Position numbers and translations under genes: made by a program. From positions 248,001 through 312,000 of the forward strand of contig NZ_CP012101.1 of assembly GCF_001182785.1 (NCBI RefSeq): a stretch of 64,000 bases of DNA, in the 5' to 3' direction. The notes below the pieces were generated by a model. It was not told where the DNA came from, did not search any database, and worked only from the letters and a program-made list of their open reading frames with translations. The stretch comes from Bacillus thuringiensis. GTDB taxonomy: Bacteria; Bacillota; Bacilli; Bacillales; Bacillaceae_G. Positions within the stretch are counted from its first letter, which is position 1. Each line of letters starts with the position of its first letter. Positions 17,832 to 28,352 of the stretch are shown one piece after another.

Positions 17832-19790
17832 TTATTTAATTACTTTCCATAAAGCTAATGAGAAAATCCAATTTGGATCACCATAACCTTGATAATTTTG
17901 AATTGCTTCATAGATTTTACCTTGATGTTCTACTTTGTCTCCTTTTTTATAGGCAGCACACGAATTCCATACCTTATACTCAGAAGATGGGTTATCTTTT
18001 GTTGTGATTTTAACTTCATTACTCGCAACTGAAACTTTTCCTTGAGTATCTATAGCTTTCACCATATACCTATATTCTGTACTAGCCAGTAAATTCTCAT
18101 CTGTATAATGAGTTGAAGTACTTGTACCTATTTTGGTACCGTTACGATAAATCTCATGCTCTTTTATACCACCATTACTTGTGGATTTTTCCCATATTAA
18201 ATGAACACTGTTTGTAGTAGTTTCTGATGCTTGTAATCCTGCTGGAGCTGCTTGTTCTGGATTCTCTTCCTTTGTGGTAACTGAAACTTCATTGCTACTT
18301 TTTGATTATTTCCTGCTGCATCGACAGCTTTAATTGTAAAATTATATTTTGTATGAGCTTGTAACCCCGTATCTTCATAACGTGTTGTTTTTGTTGTTCC
18401 TACTTTTTTTCCATCACGATAAACTTCATATTCTTTCAAACCAACGTTATCTGTAGAAGCTTCCCACTGTAACTCAACAGATGTTGTTGTTGCTTGACTA
18501 ACAGAGCGTAGGTTAGAAGGCGCTATTGGAGCTATTACGTCAATTTCAGTACTACTATTAAAAGCAGAAAATAGTTTAGAAAAGGCACCATCGTCTACAT
18601 CGGATAATCCAGAGGCATCTCCAGTTGCCTGAACGATTCGCCAACTTTCAGTAGTCTTTTTATCACGAGACACTGACCACATACTAATTTCCCCAATACC
18701 TTTTTCTTTAGCAAATTGGAACAATTCTTTTACATTATTTAATGTGAAAGTTTCATTTTGAGTATCGTTCTTTCCTATCATAGGTGTAACAGCAATCATT
18801 TTCCAAATGTCAGAATCTTTAATAGTATTTTTATATAAATTGGTTTTGTTGTCCGTAATCCATAGTCATAATATTAATAGAATTTAAATCTACATCATGT
18901 TTTATAGCGCTTTGGATCACATTTATACCATCATTAGTTAGACCATAAGGCATTACTGGTAAGGTATAGTCAATCTTTACATCTTTACCCTCGGCTTTTA
19001 ATTCCTTTTGTAATAACGCAATTGCTTTTGATCTTCTTTCGATAGATTCTGGGTGAGCAACTAAGGCTCCTTCAATATCAAAATCCATGTGTGTTAAATG
19101 TAATGTGTTAATTACACTCTTATAGGCATCTTTTAATTTATTCACATCTGTGATAGCGGCAGCAAGATCTGCACCTAATCCAGGGATATTACCAGCATTT
19201 GCTCCACCAAAGGATACCTTAACATCTCCACCTATTTTTCTAATTTGTTTAATTTGATCATCTAAGTTACCATCTCCAATTGGGGCATGACTTCCTCCCC
19301 ATACTGGATTTCCATTTTTATCAGCCACTATAAATGAAAGAGTAAAAAAGCTAGTATTTGTTTTTTGTGCATATTTTAATAGATTTTGAGGATTCATTCC
19401 AGTATCTACATATGGTGCAAAAACATGGCTTGGCCAAGTTATTCCTTCACCAAATAAATCATTTGGATCGCTATTGTCGGGTATATATTCTGAACCAGTA
19501 TATAATTCCCATCCGTTAAATTGTTGGGTAGGTAATGTACCTGCATTTACCCAATATAAAGTATGATAAACCTTCCCTTCATATGTAACGTAAGATTTAC
19601 CTGGATAATCTCTGTTTTTATTCCAAAATGGCGCTACTTGTTGTTGGGACTCAGCTATATTTTCTTGAGCGTATGCAAACGGATGACTAATGGCTAGGGA
19701 TGTGGGAATTATCATAGTTAATGCTACAGCTGTTTTTGCAAGAGTACGAAATATGTATTTTAAAGAATTATCGCCGTAACTCCCGACACT
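17832..19790 (-). pseudogene. Broken GH18 chitinase with chitin-binding and FN3 domains
   Basis: Joining three frames gives a secreted chitinase: a signal-like region (LAKTAVALTMIIPTSLA), an N-terminal CBM5/12-like module (GKSYVTYEGKVYHTLYWVNA), a GH18 domain with the catalytic motif HMDFDIEG and MDYGQQNQ, two FN3 domains (WEASTDNVGLKEYEVYRDGK and a similar second), and a C-terminal CBM5/12 (YKKGDKVEHQGKIYEAIQNY). Frameshifts lie near 18832 (after DYGQQNQ) and near 18305. No good start codon precedes the signal region. The catalytic Glu is kept, so decay may be recent or the frameshifts may be sequence errors. The FN3/CBM tail is closely related to that of the protein at 22141. Confidence 0.8.
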
Positions 19791-19800
19791 GTTATTAAAG

Positions 19801-21090
19801 TATGAATTTCCTTATTAGCTTTAGTTAATGTTAAATTTTTCACATAATAATTAATCTTACTTAGTAGGATAACAACATACAAAAAATGAAAAAACTTAGA
19901 GGTAAATATAATAATATTCATTCAAAAATAATATATTTCTTCTCATAAACTACGTAAAAACGAGCTAAAATGAATAAATATATACCATTTTTGTAATTTG
20001 GTAATTAATGGTAAAATATAAGTAATATAAATGTACACAAAAGTGTCGATTCTAATAATCTAGTTTGGCTAAAAAGCTTATATCTTAAATAGAAAACTAG
20101 ATACATTTTGACTATATATAGATAAATTTTTTCATTTTTCGGTAGTATAATGAGATTGTTTTTAAAAAAATGTAAATATTATGAATATATAGGAATGTTC
20201 ATCTGTTTTTGGGGTTATTAGGGATTTATTTTATCTATAAAAGAAAATTAAATATTAATGTATAATTAAAAGTTCTGGTGCGAAAAATGTTAGGGGAATT
20301 GCAAAAAATCTCTACATCTTGGACATACTGATGCTATTACTCTAAAAAAAGTGTGTGATCGGTATGAAAAAGGAAAAAATTTTCATATGGAAGCACTATC
20401 AACCTACTATTATCTTATTAACGGTAAGATGGTACCTATGGTACAACCTAAATTTTTGTGATTTGTTGATGCGGATATTCTAGAAAAAGATGGACAATCC
20501 ATGGCCAAAAAAGAATAGAATATTTAAAATCACATATTATAAATTTTTAGAGGAAGCATCTATAGCGGATGCTTTTTTCTTTGCTATATAAGATTTATAT
20601 AATAAATGAGAAATTAACTAAGCAGACAATTGAACCCTGCAACTCAAACAACCATACTCATATCTCACAAATTGATTCATAACTAAAATAATTAAACAAA
20701 CATTTGTTTAATTTTATATAAATGATTTCTTCATTTATAAATTTCTTAGCGTACAAATTCATCAAAATGATATGGTGATCCCAATTAGGATGACGTTTTT
20801 TTAAAGTACTGTTATATCTGAGCTTAGGTGATTAGTTATAACTGTCTAGGAGTTTTTGTATGAGAACATAGTGTGTTAATATTTCGTCATTTTTATATAT
20901 TTTATGTGTTTTTTTTTTTTAATGTATTAAAATCTGTTTTTTCTCATACATTCATTTGATTATTCTTCTTTTTAATTGAATTGAAATGTATCCATTTCCT
21001 TATATAAATGAGTATATTTATGTTAAATTGTGTAAATATGTGTAAATAGATAATATGAATATGTAAGTATCTAGAAATATAGCGGAGGGA
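19801..21090. other. Long stretch without an intact gene
   Basis: Very AT-rich. At about 20272-20530 there is an IS6-like end (gttctggtgcgaaaaat) and a coding relic on the plus strand reading LGHTDAITLKKVCDRYEK and LSTYYYLINGKMVPMV that I cannot assign. A terminator-like hairpin, AGCATC...GATGCTTTTTT, lies at 20555-20577. Otherwise I see only T-rich tracts, for example near 20910. Confidence 0.4.
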
Positions 21091-21103
21091 TATTATGAAA
21101 AGG

Positions 21104-22063
21104 TGACAGAAACGAAAAAACAATTATTTATGATTAAAGCATCAAAACAAAATTTAATGGCTGAAAATTGGAAAAGTACAGATTCTAATCAAATTAAACC
21201 AGATACACCGAATTCTTCGAATATTTTAGAAGGAAGCCAGTTTGCATGATCGCTGAAAGGGATTGGAGATTTTGAATTTGCGAAAGTAAATTTAAATAAA
21301 TCAACAGAAGAAATGCAAATTTATTTAAAAGCATGTGTACCACATAACTACTTTGATAGTACATATGCAGGTATTAAAGTGCAAAATACATCAGGTAAAG
21401 TGGTATATAACAAAGGAATTTATGGAAATAAGCAACATAATGCTGAGCAAGTAAAATTCGCGGTAAAAGTAGGTGATTTTATTGAGCTCACACATTTAGA
21501 AGGTGCGAATAGGGCCACTATTACAAATATGAAAAAACATTCATGAAAGTTTTGGGAATAAAGCGGTGTATGAGGTTACAAAAGAGGGATTGAAAAAAGT
21601 AGATAAAATTGTTAATCCGAAACCAGATACAGAAGCTCCCACACAGCCACAAGGAATATATGCAAGCAACATTACTTCTAATAGTGCAGAGCTAAAATGG
21701 AATCCTTCTACAAATAATGTAGGTATAAAAGAATATCAGGTATTACGTGATGGACAATGGATTCAAACGGTACAAGGGATAACATTTACTGATCAAAACT
21801 TAACAGCTAATAAGGAATATAAATATACAGTGAAGGCTGTAGATGCAGCTGGAAATACATCAATTCAAAGTAACACTCTTTTGGTAAAAACAACAAAATG
21901 CATCTTATGAGAAATGGGATCCAAAGAAGGCATATACAAAGGGTGACAAAGTAGAACATTAAGGGAAAGTGTATGAATCTGTTCAAAATCATCAAGGAAA
22001 TGGTGACCCGGATTGGATATTTGCTTTAACGTTATGGAGCCCGCTTATTTTGAATTTTTAAGT
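21104..22063 (+). pseudogene. Broken mucin-binding / FN3 / chitin-binding protein tail
   Basis: In broken frames this encodes the linker ENWKSTDSNQIKPDTPNSSN, one mucin-binding-type module (with an in-frame stop where others have QFAWSLKG, TGG to TGA at 21249), a frameshift near 21545, an FN3 domain (ELKWNPSTNNVGIKEYQVL) and a CBM5/12 module (YEKWDPKKAYTKGDKVEH, then a stop). The linker matches that at the start of the window, so the lost upstream part may have been an enhancin-like domain. DNA identity to the 3' part of the next gene is high, pointing to duplication. Confidence 0.75.
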
Positions 22064-22140
22064 TGATGGCATGGGAATTATTTTATATAAATGAGAATCA
22101 TGCAACAGTCAAAAGTCAAAAATAAAAAGGAGAAATTATT

Positions 22141-24387
22141 TTGAAAAAGATTTCATCTTTATTATTAACTATGCCTATTATTTTAGGAAGTATTGCTACG
22201 ATTCCGCATACAAAGGTTTCAGCTGAAACAATGTCATTCAATCAAGAAACATTCACTTTAGAAACATTGAATCAACAGACAGATCAAGCCATTGCAAATG
22301 GTAATTTTGAAGCCCATTTGAAAAATCTCACAGCATATTTGAATGGAAATGTTGGGGGTATGACTGAAGAGAATTTGAAAAAGAAGCTTGCAGACCCAGT
22401 ATTTGCAGCAGCTTTAGCTCAGTGGCAATTTATATCACAATCAGGTGCTACAACAATGGATGCATTTGCAAAAAAAGATGCTGACCATCAGAAATTTCTT
22501 GGCTGGACGATGAAAAATACAAGTGTGATGAATACCTATCTTGAAGGTGGTAGTCCAACGGGAAAAAATTTTGTAAATGCACTTGAGATATGGAATACAA
22601 TCTGGAATGCGGATGCAAATTCTCACGAAGGGTTGTATTTAAAACTAGCGATAGCTACATCGTTGGCCCATGCTGAACCTATAAAATATTGGACAAACAA
22701 CCAACCTATTAATCCATTAACAAGGTACCAACATTATAAATCAGCAGATCAAAATAATGAGTTACTTCCTTGCTTTAGAACATATGATGTTTGGCATTTA
22801 AGATTAGTAGTGAATACTTGGTCACCAGAAGAAGATTTAACTTGGGCAAGAAATATGATTAATACGGAACATCCAGAACTTAAAAACCAAGATAAGGTAG
22901 GGGAAAGTGCGTATTTGATTGATTATGTAACCCATAACAAAGATGGAGTTAGCATTCAAGCTGGAAATGATGCATTCTACGGTTTAGGTTGGAATCTTTC
23001 TTCCATTTATAGATTTGGCGGGGTATGCGGTAATATTTCGAAGTTTGGTACGCAAGTAAGCCAAGCATTTGGAGTGGCAGCTATGCCTGTTGGACAACCT
23101 GGACATTGTGCACTTATATGGAATAACAAGCCATCTTCTTGGAATTTAGGATATGATATATCTGGATGGGGGCAGTCGAGCCGTCATGATGCAACTGTTA
23201 TTCCTTGGTCAGATAATAGCCCGACAAATCAAGTGCCGTATATGCTACTATTTGAAAATGCTGAACGTGACCCAGTAAAACTAGATCAATCAGAGCGATT
23301 ACGCTGGTTAGCGAAAGCGATGACTTCAACAGATAATAAAATTGCAATTTATAAAATAGCCACCAATATTTTACCAATCAATTTTTTAGTATGGGAAGAT
23401 TACGTTTCCCTTATGTTACAAAACCCAAATGTAACAGATGCTGAGTGGAAAGAATTAAATAACAGTATCATTTCCGTTTTTGCGAATGAACCGCGACCGA
23501 TGATGGATCTTATTACTCAAATAAAAGATCATGTATCAATTAGAGATGGTATCTTAGAAGGAGACCAATTTGCATGGTCACTGAAAGGGATTGGCGATTT
23601 TGAATTTGCGAAAATAAATTTAAATAAATCAACAGAAGAAATGAAAATTGATCTAAAAGCAGGTGTACCACATAATTACTTTGATAATACATATGCAAGT
23701 ATTAAAGTGCAAAACACATCAGGTAAAGTGGTATATAACAAAGAGGTTTATGGGAATAAACAGCAAAATGATGAAATACAAAAAATTCCAGTAAAGATCG
23801 GCGATTTTATTGAACTTACACATCTAGAAGGCAAAGAGAGGGCAACATTAATAAATTTAGAGAATAATAAACGTGAAAACTTTGATAAAAAAGCAATTTA
23901 TGAAATTACAAAGGATGGCTTGAAGAAAGTAAATCAAATTGTTAATCCGAAACCAGATACGGAAGCTCCCACACAGCCACAAGGATTATATGCAAGAAAC
24001 CTTACTTCTAACAGTGTAGAGCTAAAATGGAATCCTTCTATAGATAATGTAGGTGTAAAAGAATATCAGGTATTACGTGATGGACAATTGATTCAAACGG
24101 TACAAGGAACGACGTTTACTGATCAAAATTTAACAGTTAATAAGGAATATAAATATGTAGTGAAGGCCGTAGATGCAGCTGGAAATACATCAATTCAAAG
24201 TAATATTCTTCTCGTAAAAACAAAAAAACAAAATACAACTTATGAGAAATGGGATCCAAAGAAGGCGTATACAAAGGGAGATAAAGTAGAACATCAAGGG
24301 AAAGTGTATGAAGCTATTCAAAATCATCAAGGAAATGGTGACCCAAATTGGATATTTGCTTTGGCATTATGGAAGCCACTGTCATAG
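22141..24387 (+). CDS. Secreted transglutaminase-like protein with mucin-binding, FN3 and chitin-binding modules
   Basis: A 748-residue protein starting at a TTG behind AAAGGAGA, with a signal peptide (residues 1-28, ending VSAET). Residues about 30-470 form a helical plus Cys-His domain. The core RFGGVCGNISKFGTQVSQAF, then MPVGQPGHCALIW and LGYDISGW, gives Cys, His and Asp in the order of transglutaminase-like/papain-type enzymes. The substrate is unknown; protein or glycan-linked amide bonds are possible (inference). It is followed by one mucin-binding-type module (about 475-595), an FN3 domain (about 605-690) and a C-terminal CBM5/12 chitin-binding module (YEKWDPKKAYTKGDKVEH...WIFALALW). 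The architecture suggests action at the chitin/mucin peritrophic matrix of insects. It appears intact, and the partial duplicate lies immediately upstream. Confidence 0.7.
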   Translation: MKKISSLLLTMPIILGSIATIPHTKVSAETMSFNQETFTLETLNQQTDQAIANGNFEAHLKNLTAYLNGNVGGMTEENLKKKLADPVFAAALAQWQFISQSGATTMDAFAKKDADHQKFLGWTMKNTSVMNTYLEGGSPTGKNFVNALEIWNTIWNADANSHEGLYLKLAIATSLAHAEPIKYWTNNQPINPLTRYQHYKSADQNNELLPCFRTYDVWHLRLVVNTWSPEEDLTWARNMINTEHPELKNQDKVGESAYLIDYVTHNKDGVSIQAGNDAFYGLGWNLSSIYRFGGVCGNISKFGTQVSQAFGVAAMPVGQPGHCALIWNNKPSSWNLGYDISGWGQSSRHDATVIPWSDNSPTNQVPYMLLFENAERDPVKLDQSERLRWLAKAMTSTDNKIAIYKIATNILPINFLVWEDYVSLMLQNPNVTDAEWKELNNSIISVFANEPRPMMDLITQIKDHVSIRDGILEGDQFAWSLKGIGDFEFAKINLNKSTEEMKIDLKAGVPHNYFDNTYASIKVQNTSGKVVYNKEVYGNKQQNDEIQKIPVKIGDFIELTHLEGKERATLINLENNKRENFDKKAIYEITKDGLKKVNQIVNPKPDTEAPTQPQGLYARNLTSNSVELKWNPSIDNVGVKEYQVLRDGQLIQTVQGTTFTDQNLTVNKEYKYVVKAVDAAGNTSIQSNILLVKTKKQNTTYEKWDPKKAYTKGDKVEHQGKVYEAIQNHQGNGDPNWIFALALWKPLS

Positions 24388-24682
24388 GGGACTGATGGCA
24401 TTCCCAAAAACTTAAGAACGGAGACAAAATAAATTGATGGACATGTATGGCAACCCAACTTAGCGTAGTTAATGAATCGGTTTTTTTTTTTTTTGTATTA
24501 TTGTAACAATTACACCATCTAAAATTAAAATACAAGTTTATGCCATAATTCACGAATAAACAAATTTCAGATGCCTAAGAACTTACATTTTCTCAATATC
24601 TATTTTTTTCTATTAGTTATATATTTTAGTTAGGTTACGGTAGTAATCTAACTAAAATATATTAATCAAAGGGGACTGTAAT

Positions 24683-24867
24683 ATGGCAACCCAGATTTTA
24701 TTAGTTTTAATGTTATGAAAGATATATCTGCTGGTACAGATCCCATTGTTTTTCACGATGGATTAAGCGGTAATAAAACAAGTGTAATATCCGCGAGATC
24801 ATTGTATATTGCGAATCCTAAAAATGTATCTGAACCATTTACGGCAAGTGTATACGCCATTTTTTAA
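24683..24867 (+). pseudogene. Small gene with frameshift near its start
   Basis: A good ribosome site (AAAGGGGA) precedes ATG 24683, but that frame stops after about 11 codons. Restoring one base after codon 2-3 gives a continuous product of about 61 residues: MATPDFISFNVMKDISAGTD, then PIVFHDGLSGNK and a Tyr/Phe-ending tail. The downstream in-frame ATG at 24715 could still give a 50-residue product but has no ribosome site. The family is not recognised. A large hairpin follows at 24909. The stretch 24388-24682 holds a 14-T tract at 24481 and nothing else I can support. Confidence 0.35.
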
Positions 24868-24908
24868 TGCAAAAAGGAAGAAGCTCTTTATCAATTTCTT
24901 TCCTTTTT

Positions 24909-24950
24909 ATGTCTATCAGATATTTTCAACTGAAAATATCTGATAGACAT
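24909..24950. terminator. Strong hairpin, probable bidirectional terminator
   Basis: A perfect 19-bp inverted repeat (atgtctatcagatattttc, loop aact, then its complement), about 40 bp after the small gene. Its T-rich left flank (ttcctttttt-like) and A-rich right flank suit termination on either strand. Nothing else is supported between 24951 and 25250 except a short relic reading QKKKIVRLD near 25030, shared with 43360. Confidence 0.5.
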
Positions 24951-25253
24951 AAAATATGGCCTTTGCCCTATTTTTGTACGTATCTTGTTTCTAGCGGACA
25001 TACCAATCTCTTCAAGGCCTGATACGATCAAAAAAAGAAAATTGTACGTTTAGACATATATTAGACATAAATTAACCGATTCCCTGTACGTTAAGGAATT
25101 GGTTTTTATTTTTTAAAGGTTAGTTTCTTCTATTATAAATAATTGTTTATGGATTTAATGTTGTAAGGCTTAATTAGGAGAGATTACCCGTGTCATGTCA
25201 GAAAGTGTAAGTTTTTTTAATAAATGCATTAAAAGAAGAAACACAGAGTTTTG

Positions 25254-25823
25254 TTATTTTTGTACTTCCTCAAGTTTTCGTTGATTAATTGCTCGATAAA
25301 GAGAGCCTTGTGATATTCCAGTTCCTTCTACAATTTCTTTTATGGAATATTCTTTACTATCATACATACGTAATGCAATTGAGAGCTTTTCTTTTTCTAA
25401 TTTTGGCCTACCTAACTTTTTACCACGCTTTTTACTTGCTTCTAGTCCTTCTTTTACTCGTTCTGCAATCAAATTCCTTTCTAATTCAGCGATAACACAC
25501 ATCATCTGTAGCATCATAGCCTTTGTAGGTGTTCTTGTATCCATATTCTCTTTCAATGATACAAATTGAATTCCTATTTTTTCAAACTGCTGAATAATGC
25601 TTAAGATAGCCAATGTTTTTCGTCTTAAACGTGAAATACTTTCAACTACAACAGTATCTCCTTTTCTTATCACATCAAACAAATTTACAAGGCCTTGTCT
25701 TTCTCGAATTGTTCCAGTAAATTTTTCTTTGATGATTTTTTCGCATCCGTATTCAGCAAGAGAATGAATTTGACGATCTAAATTTTGATCAAAAGTAGAT
25801 ACACGTGCACAACCAATAATCAT
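25254..25823 (-). CDS. Serine recombinase (resolvase/invertase family)
   Basis: A 189-residue small serine recombinase. The catalytic serine lies in IIGCARVSTFDQNLDRQI (about Ser9), the conserved Arg motif in VVVESISRLRRKT, and the E-helix in MCVIAELERNLIAERVKEGL. The C-terminal helix-turn-helix is YSIKEIVEGTGISQGSLYRA. It differs clearly from the TnpR-like resolvase at 54566. No transposase lies next to it, so it is a solitary resolvase or invertase; its recombination site is not identified. The ribosome site GGAGAGA lies upstream of ATG 25823. Confidence 0.85.
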   Translation of the reverse strand: MIIGCARVSTFDQNLDRQIHSLAEYGCEKIIKEKFTGTIRERQGLVNLFDVIRKGDTVVVESISRLRRKTLAILSIIQQFEKIGIQFVSLKENMDTRTPTKAMMLQMMCVIAELERNLIAERVKEGLEASKKRGKKLGRPKLEKEKLSIALRMYDSKEYSIKEIVEGTGISQGSLYRAINQRKLEEVQK

Positions 25824-26138
25824 TTATTCTCTCCTGTACAATCGTATAAATTCATTGTACTGAAGGTTGATTTATTGTAAAAATATTTGGGAATATTTTT
25901 GGAAATCTGAAAAACCTTATAAATATGGTACGCAAAGTTACAAAAATATTGGTTTTTGGTAATGTTTCTTTTAATGGATTTGTTTATAAAATACATATGA
26001 AATTAATCCTGGTTAGTTGTAAATAAACTTTTGACAAAACCTAGCTTATATTTTCATTAAAATTTGAAAAGTTATTAATTTATAGTATGTATAAGGCATA
26101 TAATGAATAAGTTTTTTAGAGAGAAGGGAGGGGTATAA

Positions 26139-27575
26139 ATGTCAAAAGGAAATGATTCAGAAGGATTAAATCCAAATGCCTTCATATCTGATGGAGCATT
26201 TGACCCTAACCTTGTAGGACCTACGTTGCCACCAATTCCACCATTTACATTACCAACTGGACCAATCGGATCTACTGGGCCTACTGGAGAACCAGGATCA
26301 AAAGGACCAACAGGTCCACAAGGTGTACAAGGAATTCAAGGAGAACCAGGACCAAAAGGACCAACAGGCCTACAAGGTGTACAAGGAATGCAAGGAGAAC
26401 CAGGACCAGAAGGACCAACAGGCCCACAAGGTGTACAAGGAATGCAAGGAGAACCAGGACCAGAAGGACCAACAGGCCCACAAGGTGTACAAGGAATGCA
26501 AGGAGAATCAGGGTCAGAAGGACCAACAGGCCCACAAGGTGTACAAGGAATGCAAGGAGAACCAGGACCAGAAGGACCAACAGGCCCTACTGGTGAGGGA
26601 ATTATTGGACCGACAGGCCCTACTGGACCAGCTGGGACTGGTGGCGGTAGTTTAACGGGACCGACAGGTCCGACTGGGCCAGCTGGAGGTCCAACAGGCC
26701 CTACTGGCTCAACAGGTCCAACAGGCCCGATTGGAATTACTGGACCAATTGGTCCTACTGGATCTTTAGGTCCAACAGGTCCACAAGGAGTTCAAGGAAT
26801 TCAAGGAGAACCAGGTCCTGAAGGACCAACCGGATCTCAAGGAGTTCAAGGAATTCAAGGAGAACCAGGATCAGAAGGACCAGCAGGACCTCAAGGAGTT
26901 CAAGGAATTCAAGGAGAACCAGGCCCAGAAGGACCAACAGGACCTCAAGGAGTTCAAGGGATTCAAGGAGAACCAGGCCCAGAAGGACCAACAGGCCCTC
27001 AAGGAGTTCAAGGAATTCAAGGAGAACCAGGCCCAGAAGGACCGACAGGACCTCAAGGAGTTCAAGGGATTCAAGGAGAACCAGGACCAGAAGGGCCAAC
27101 AGGATCTCAAGGAATTCAGGGAATTCAAGGAGAGTTAGGACCTACGGGAGCTACAGGGCCTATGTTACCTGGTGATAATATTTTTGTAGCAAATAGTTCT
27201 GCAACTATTACAACTGCACCATTTGCTCCACTTCCTATGCTTTCTACTATAACTGTTAATGGTACTTCATTAGCATTGGCCTCTCCAGGTGTTTCTGTAT
27301 TAACAGCAGGAACTTACTATATAATTGCAAAATGTACTATACAAGCACCAGCAACTCTTGTCGCAGCTATTGCCCTTGCTGTAAATGGAGCCGCTATACC
27401 AAATACTAGTTCTTTAACTGGTGTTGCATTTTCGCAACTTCCAATACTAGGAACTCAAATTATGACATTTGCAATTGTTAATATCCCAGCAAATGCGACG
27501 GTAACTGTCATTAACAACAGTAACAGTTCTGCTACATTTGGAAATGCTAGTTTGGGTATATTTAGAATAGGTTAG
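26139..27575 (+). CDS. BclA-like exosporium collagen glycoprotein
   Basis: A 478-residue protein. The N-terminal exosporium-targeting leader is clear: [20 protein letters not shown] at about residues 20-39. Collagen Gly-X-Y repeats run from about residue 40 to 345, with two blocks of an 18-residue unit ([18 protein letters not shown], then the GIQGEPG version) separated by GPT-rich triplets. The C-terminal domain (about 346-478, from [13 protein letters not shown]) is the beta-rich BclA_C trimerising domain. Such proteins form the hair-like nap of the exosporium, attached through the cleaved leader. The ribosome site GGGAGGGG is strong. A weak -10-like CATATAATG at 26097 lacks a good -35, so I do not call a promoter. 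It appears intact. Confidence 0.9.
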   Translation: MSKGNDSEGLNPNAFISDGAFDPNLVGPTLPPIPPFTLPTGPIGSTGPTGEPGSKGPTGPQGVQGIQGEPGPKGPTGLQGVQGMQGEPGPEGPTGPQGVQGMQGEPGPEGPTGPQGVQGMQGESGSEGPTGPQGVQGMQGEPGPEGPTGPTGEGIIGPTGPTGPAGTGGGSLTGPTGPTGPAGGPTGPTGSTGPTGPIGITGPIGPTGSLGPTGPQGVQGIQGEPGPEGPTGSQGVQGIQGEPGSEGPAGPQGVQGIQGEPGPEGPTGPQGVQGIQGEPGPEGPTGPQGVQGIQGEPGPEGPTGPQGVQGIQGEPGPEGPTGSQGIQGIQGELGPTGATGPMLPGDNIFVANSSATITTAPFAPLPMLSTITVNGTSLALASPGVSVLTAGTYYIIAKCTIQAPATLVAAIALAVNGAAIPNTSSLTGVAFSQLPILGTQIMTFAIVNIPANATVTVINNSNSSATFGNASLGIFRIG

Positions 27576-27722
27576 TTAGTAAGGTTTTGTTGTAAAATTA
27601 CGGTAAAGAAATTTATCTTCCCAAATGACTAGCTGATAGGAAAAGTAAAATTGTTGGTTTCAAATTCACTACTTGAAAAATATCTCCACTATCTAAATTA
27701 CAAATAACTGATATCCCTAAAA

Positions 27723-27750
27723 AGACCTTCTTATATAAATAAGAGGGTCT
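27723..27750 (+). terminator. Probable terminator of the BclA-like gene
   Basis: agaccttcttatataaataagagggtct forms an interrupted stem (AGACC/GGTCT and TCTTAT/ATAAGA) followed by a C/T-rich run, about 150 bp after the stop codon. Confidence 0.45.
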
Positions 27751-27764
27751 CTCCTTTAGTACCG

Positions 27765-27880
27765 ATCTTTAAAACTAATCTCTCTAAAAAAAATGAGAAA
27801 AAAAGCAACATCGAATTTTTGGATTTCCAACATTTTTTCGTGATTGGAAAACATCCATTCAAAAAATAAGTACTAAATTG
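27765..27880 (+). pseudogene. Relic of the small coiled-coil gene (third copy)
   Basis: The plus strand reads KLISLKKNEKKSNIEF and, after a frameshift, GFPTFFRDWKTSIQK. This matches the C-terminal half of the proteins at 5207 and 52636 (GFPTSFHDWRKSTQK). The N-terminal half is missing. It lies about 200 bp downstream of the BclA-like gene on the same strand. Confidence 0.55.
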
Positions 27881-27982
27881 AATCTTGAATTTGATCAAAG
27901 AAATCTAAAAACCTAAAAACCTGCTTCTTTAAGGGTATTTAGAACGACGTTTTACAAATTTGCAATATAATAAGGGATCACC

Positions 27983-28341
27983 ATACATGCCTATCAACTT
28001 AAGGTTAGAAACGCCACGATTTTCCGCTGATTGAAATGAAAAACTTTTAAACAGTATAATCTTCTTAAAAAAAAGCATACGAAATAAACCCTAACGGGTT
28101 TCATTTTTTTACTTATGCAGTTTTCCTTTGCTTTCTATATCTACTATACTCATAAATAACACCCATGATTTCAAAGACTGTTTTCTTCTCATATCTGTGA
28201 GATTTCCGCCCGTTTTTCTGTAGAAGGTGGAACAGGCGAATCAAAAGCTTTGTTATTTTTTGGGTGCCTTTCTGTATAGCTTTATATTCACTTAATTTTT
28301 TTGCTTCTTCTGCAACAAAAATTGGCGCATTTTAAACATAG
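27983..28341 (-). mobile_element. IS231 3'-end fragment, interrupted by a second IS231
   Basis: Starts at an IS231-type end (catgcctatcaacttaagg) and reads on the minus strand as the transposase C-terminus ([20 protein letters not shown] and upstream). It stops at about 28345, where the element at 28353 is inserted. The other part of this IS is not found on the far side (30008 onwards), so a deletion came first or later. Confidence 0.65.
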
Positions 28342-28352
28342 TAGAGTGACCC

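Noticed and set aside
26097..26105. Sigma-K -10 box of the BclA-like gene (CATATAATG)
   Set aside because: The last two bases do not fit CATANNNTA, and no AC is found 16-17 nt upstream, unlike the three promoters I accept.
26280..27130. Regular short DNA repeats that could suggest a CRISPR array
   Set aside because: The period is 54 bp (18 codons) inside an open collagen frame, with no unique spacers and no cas genes.
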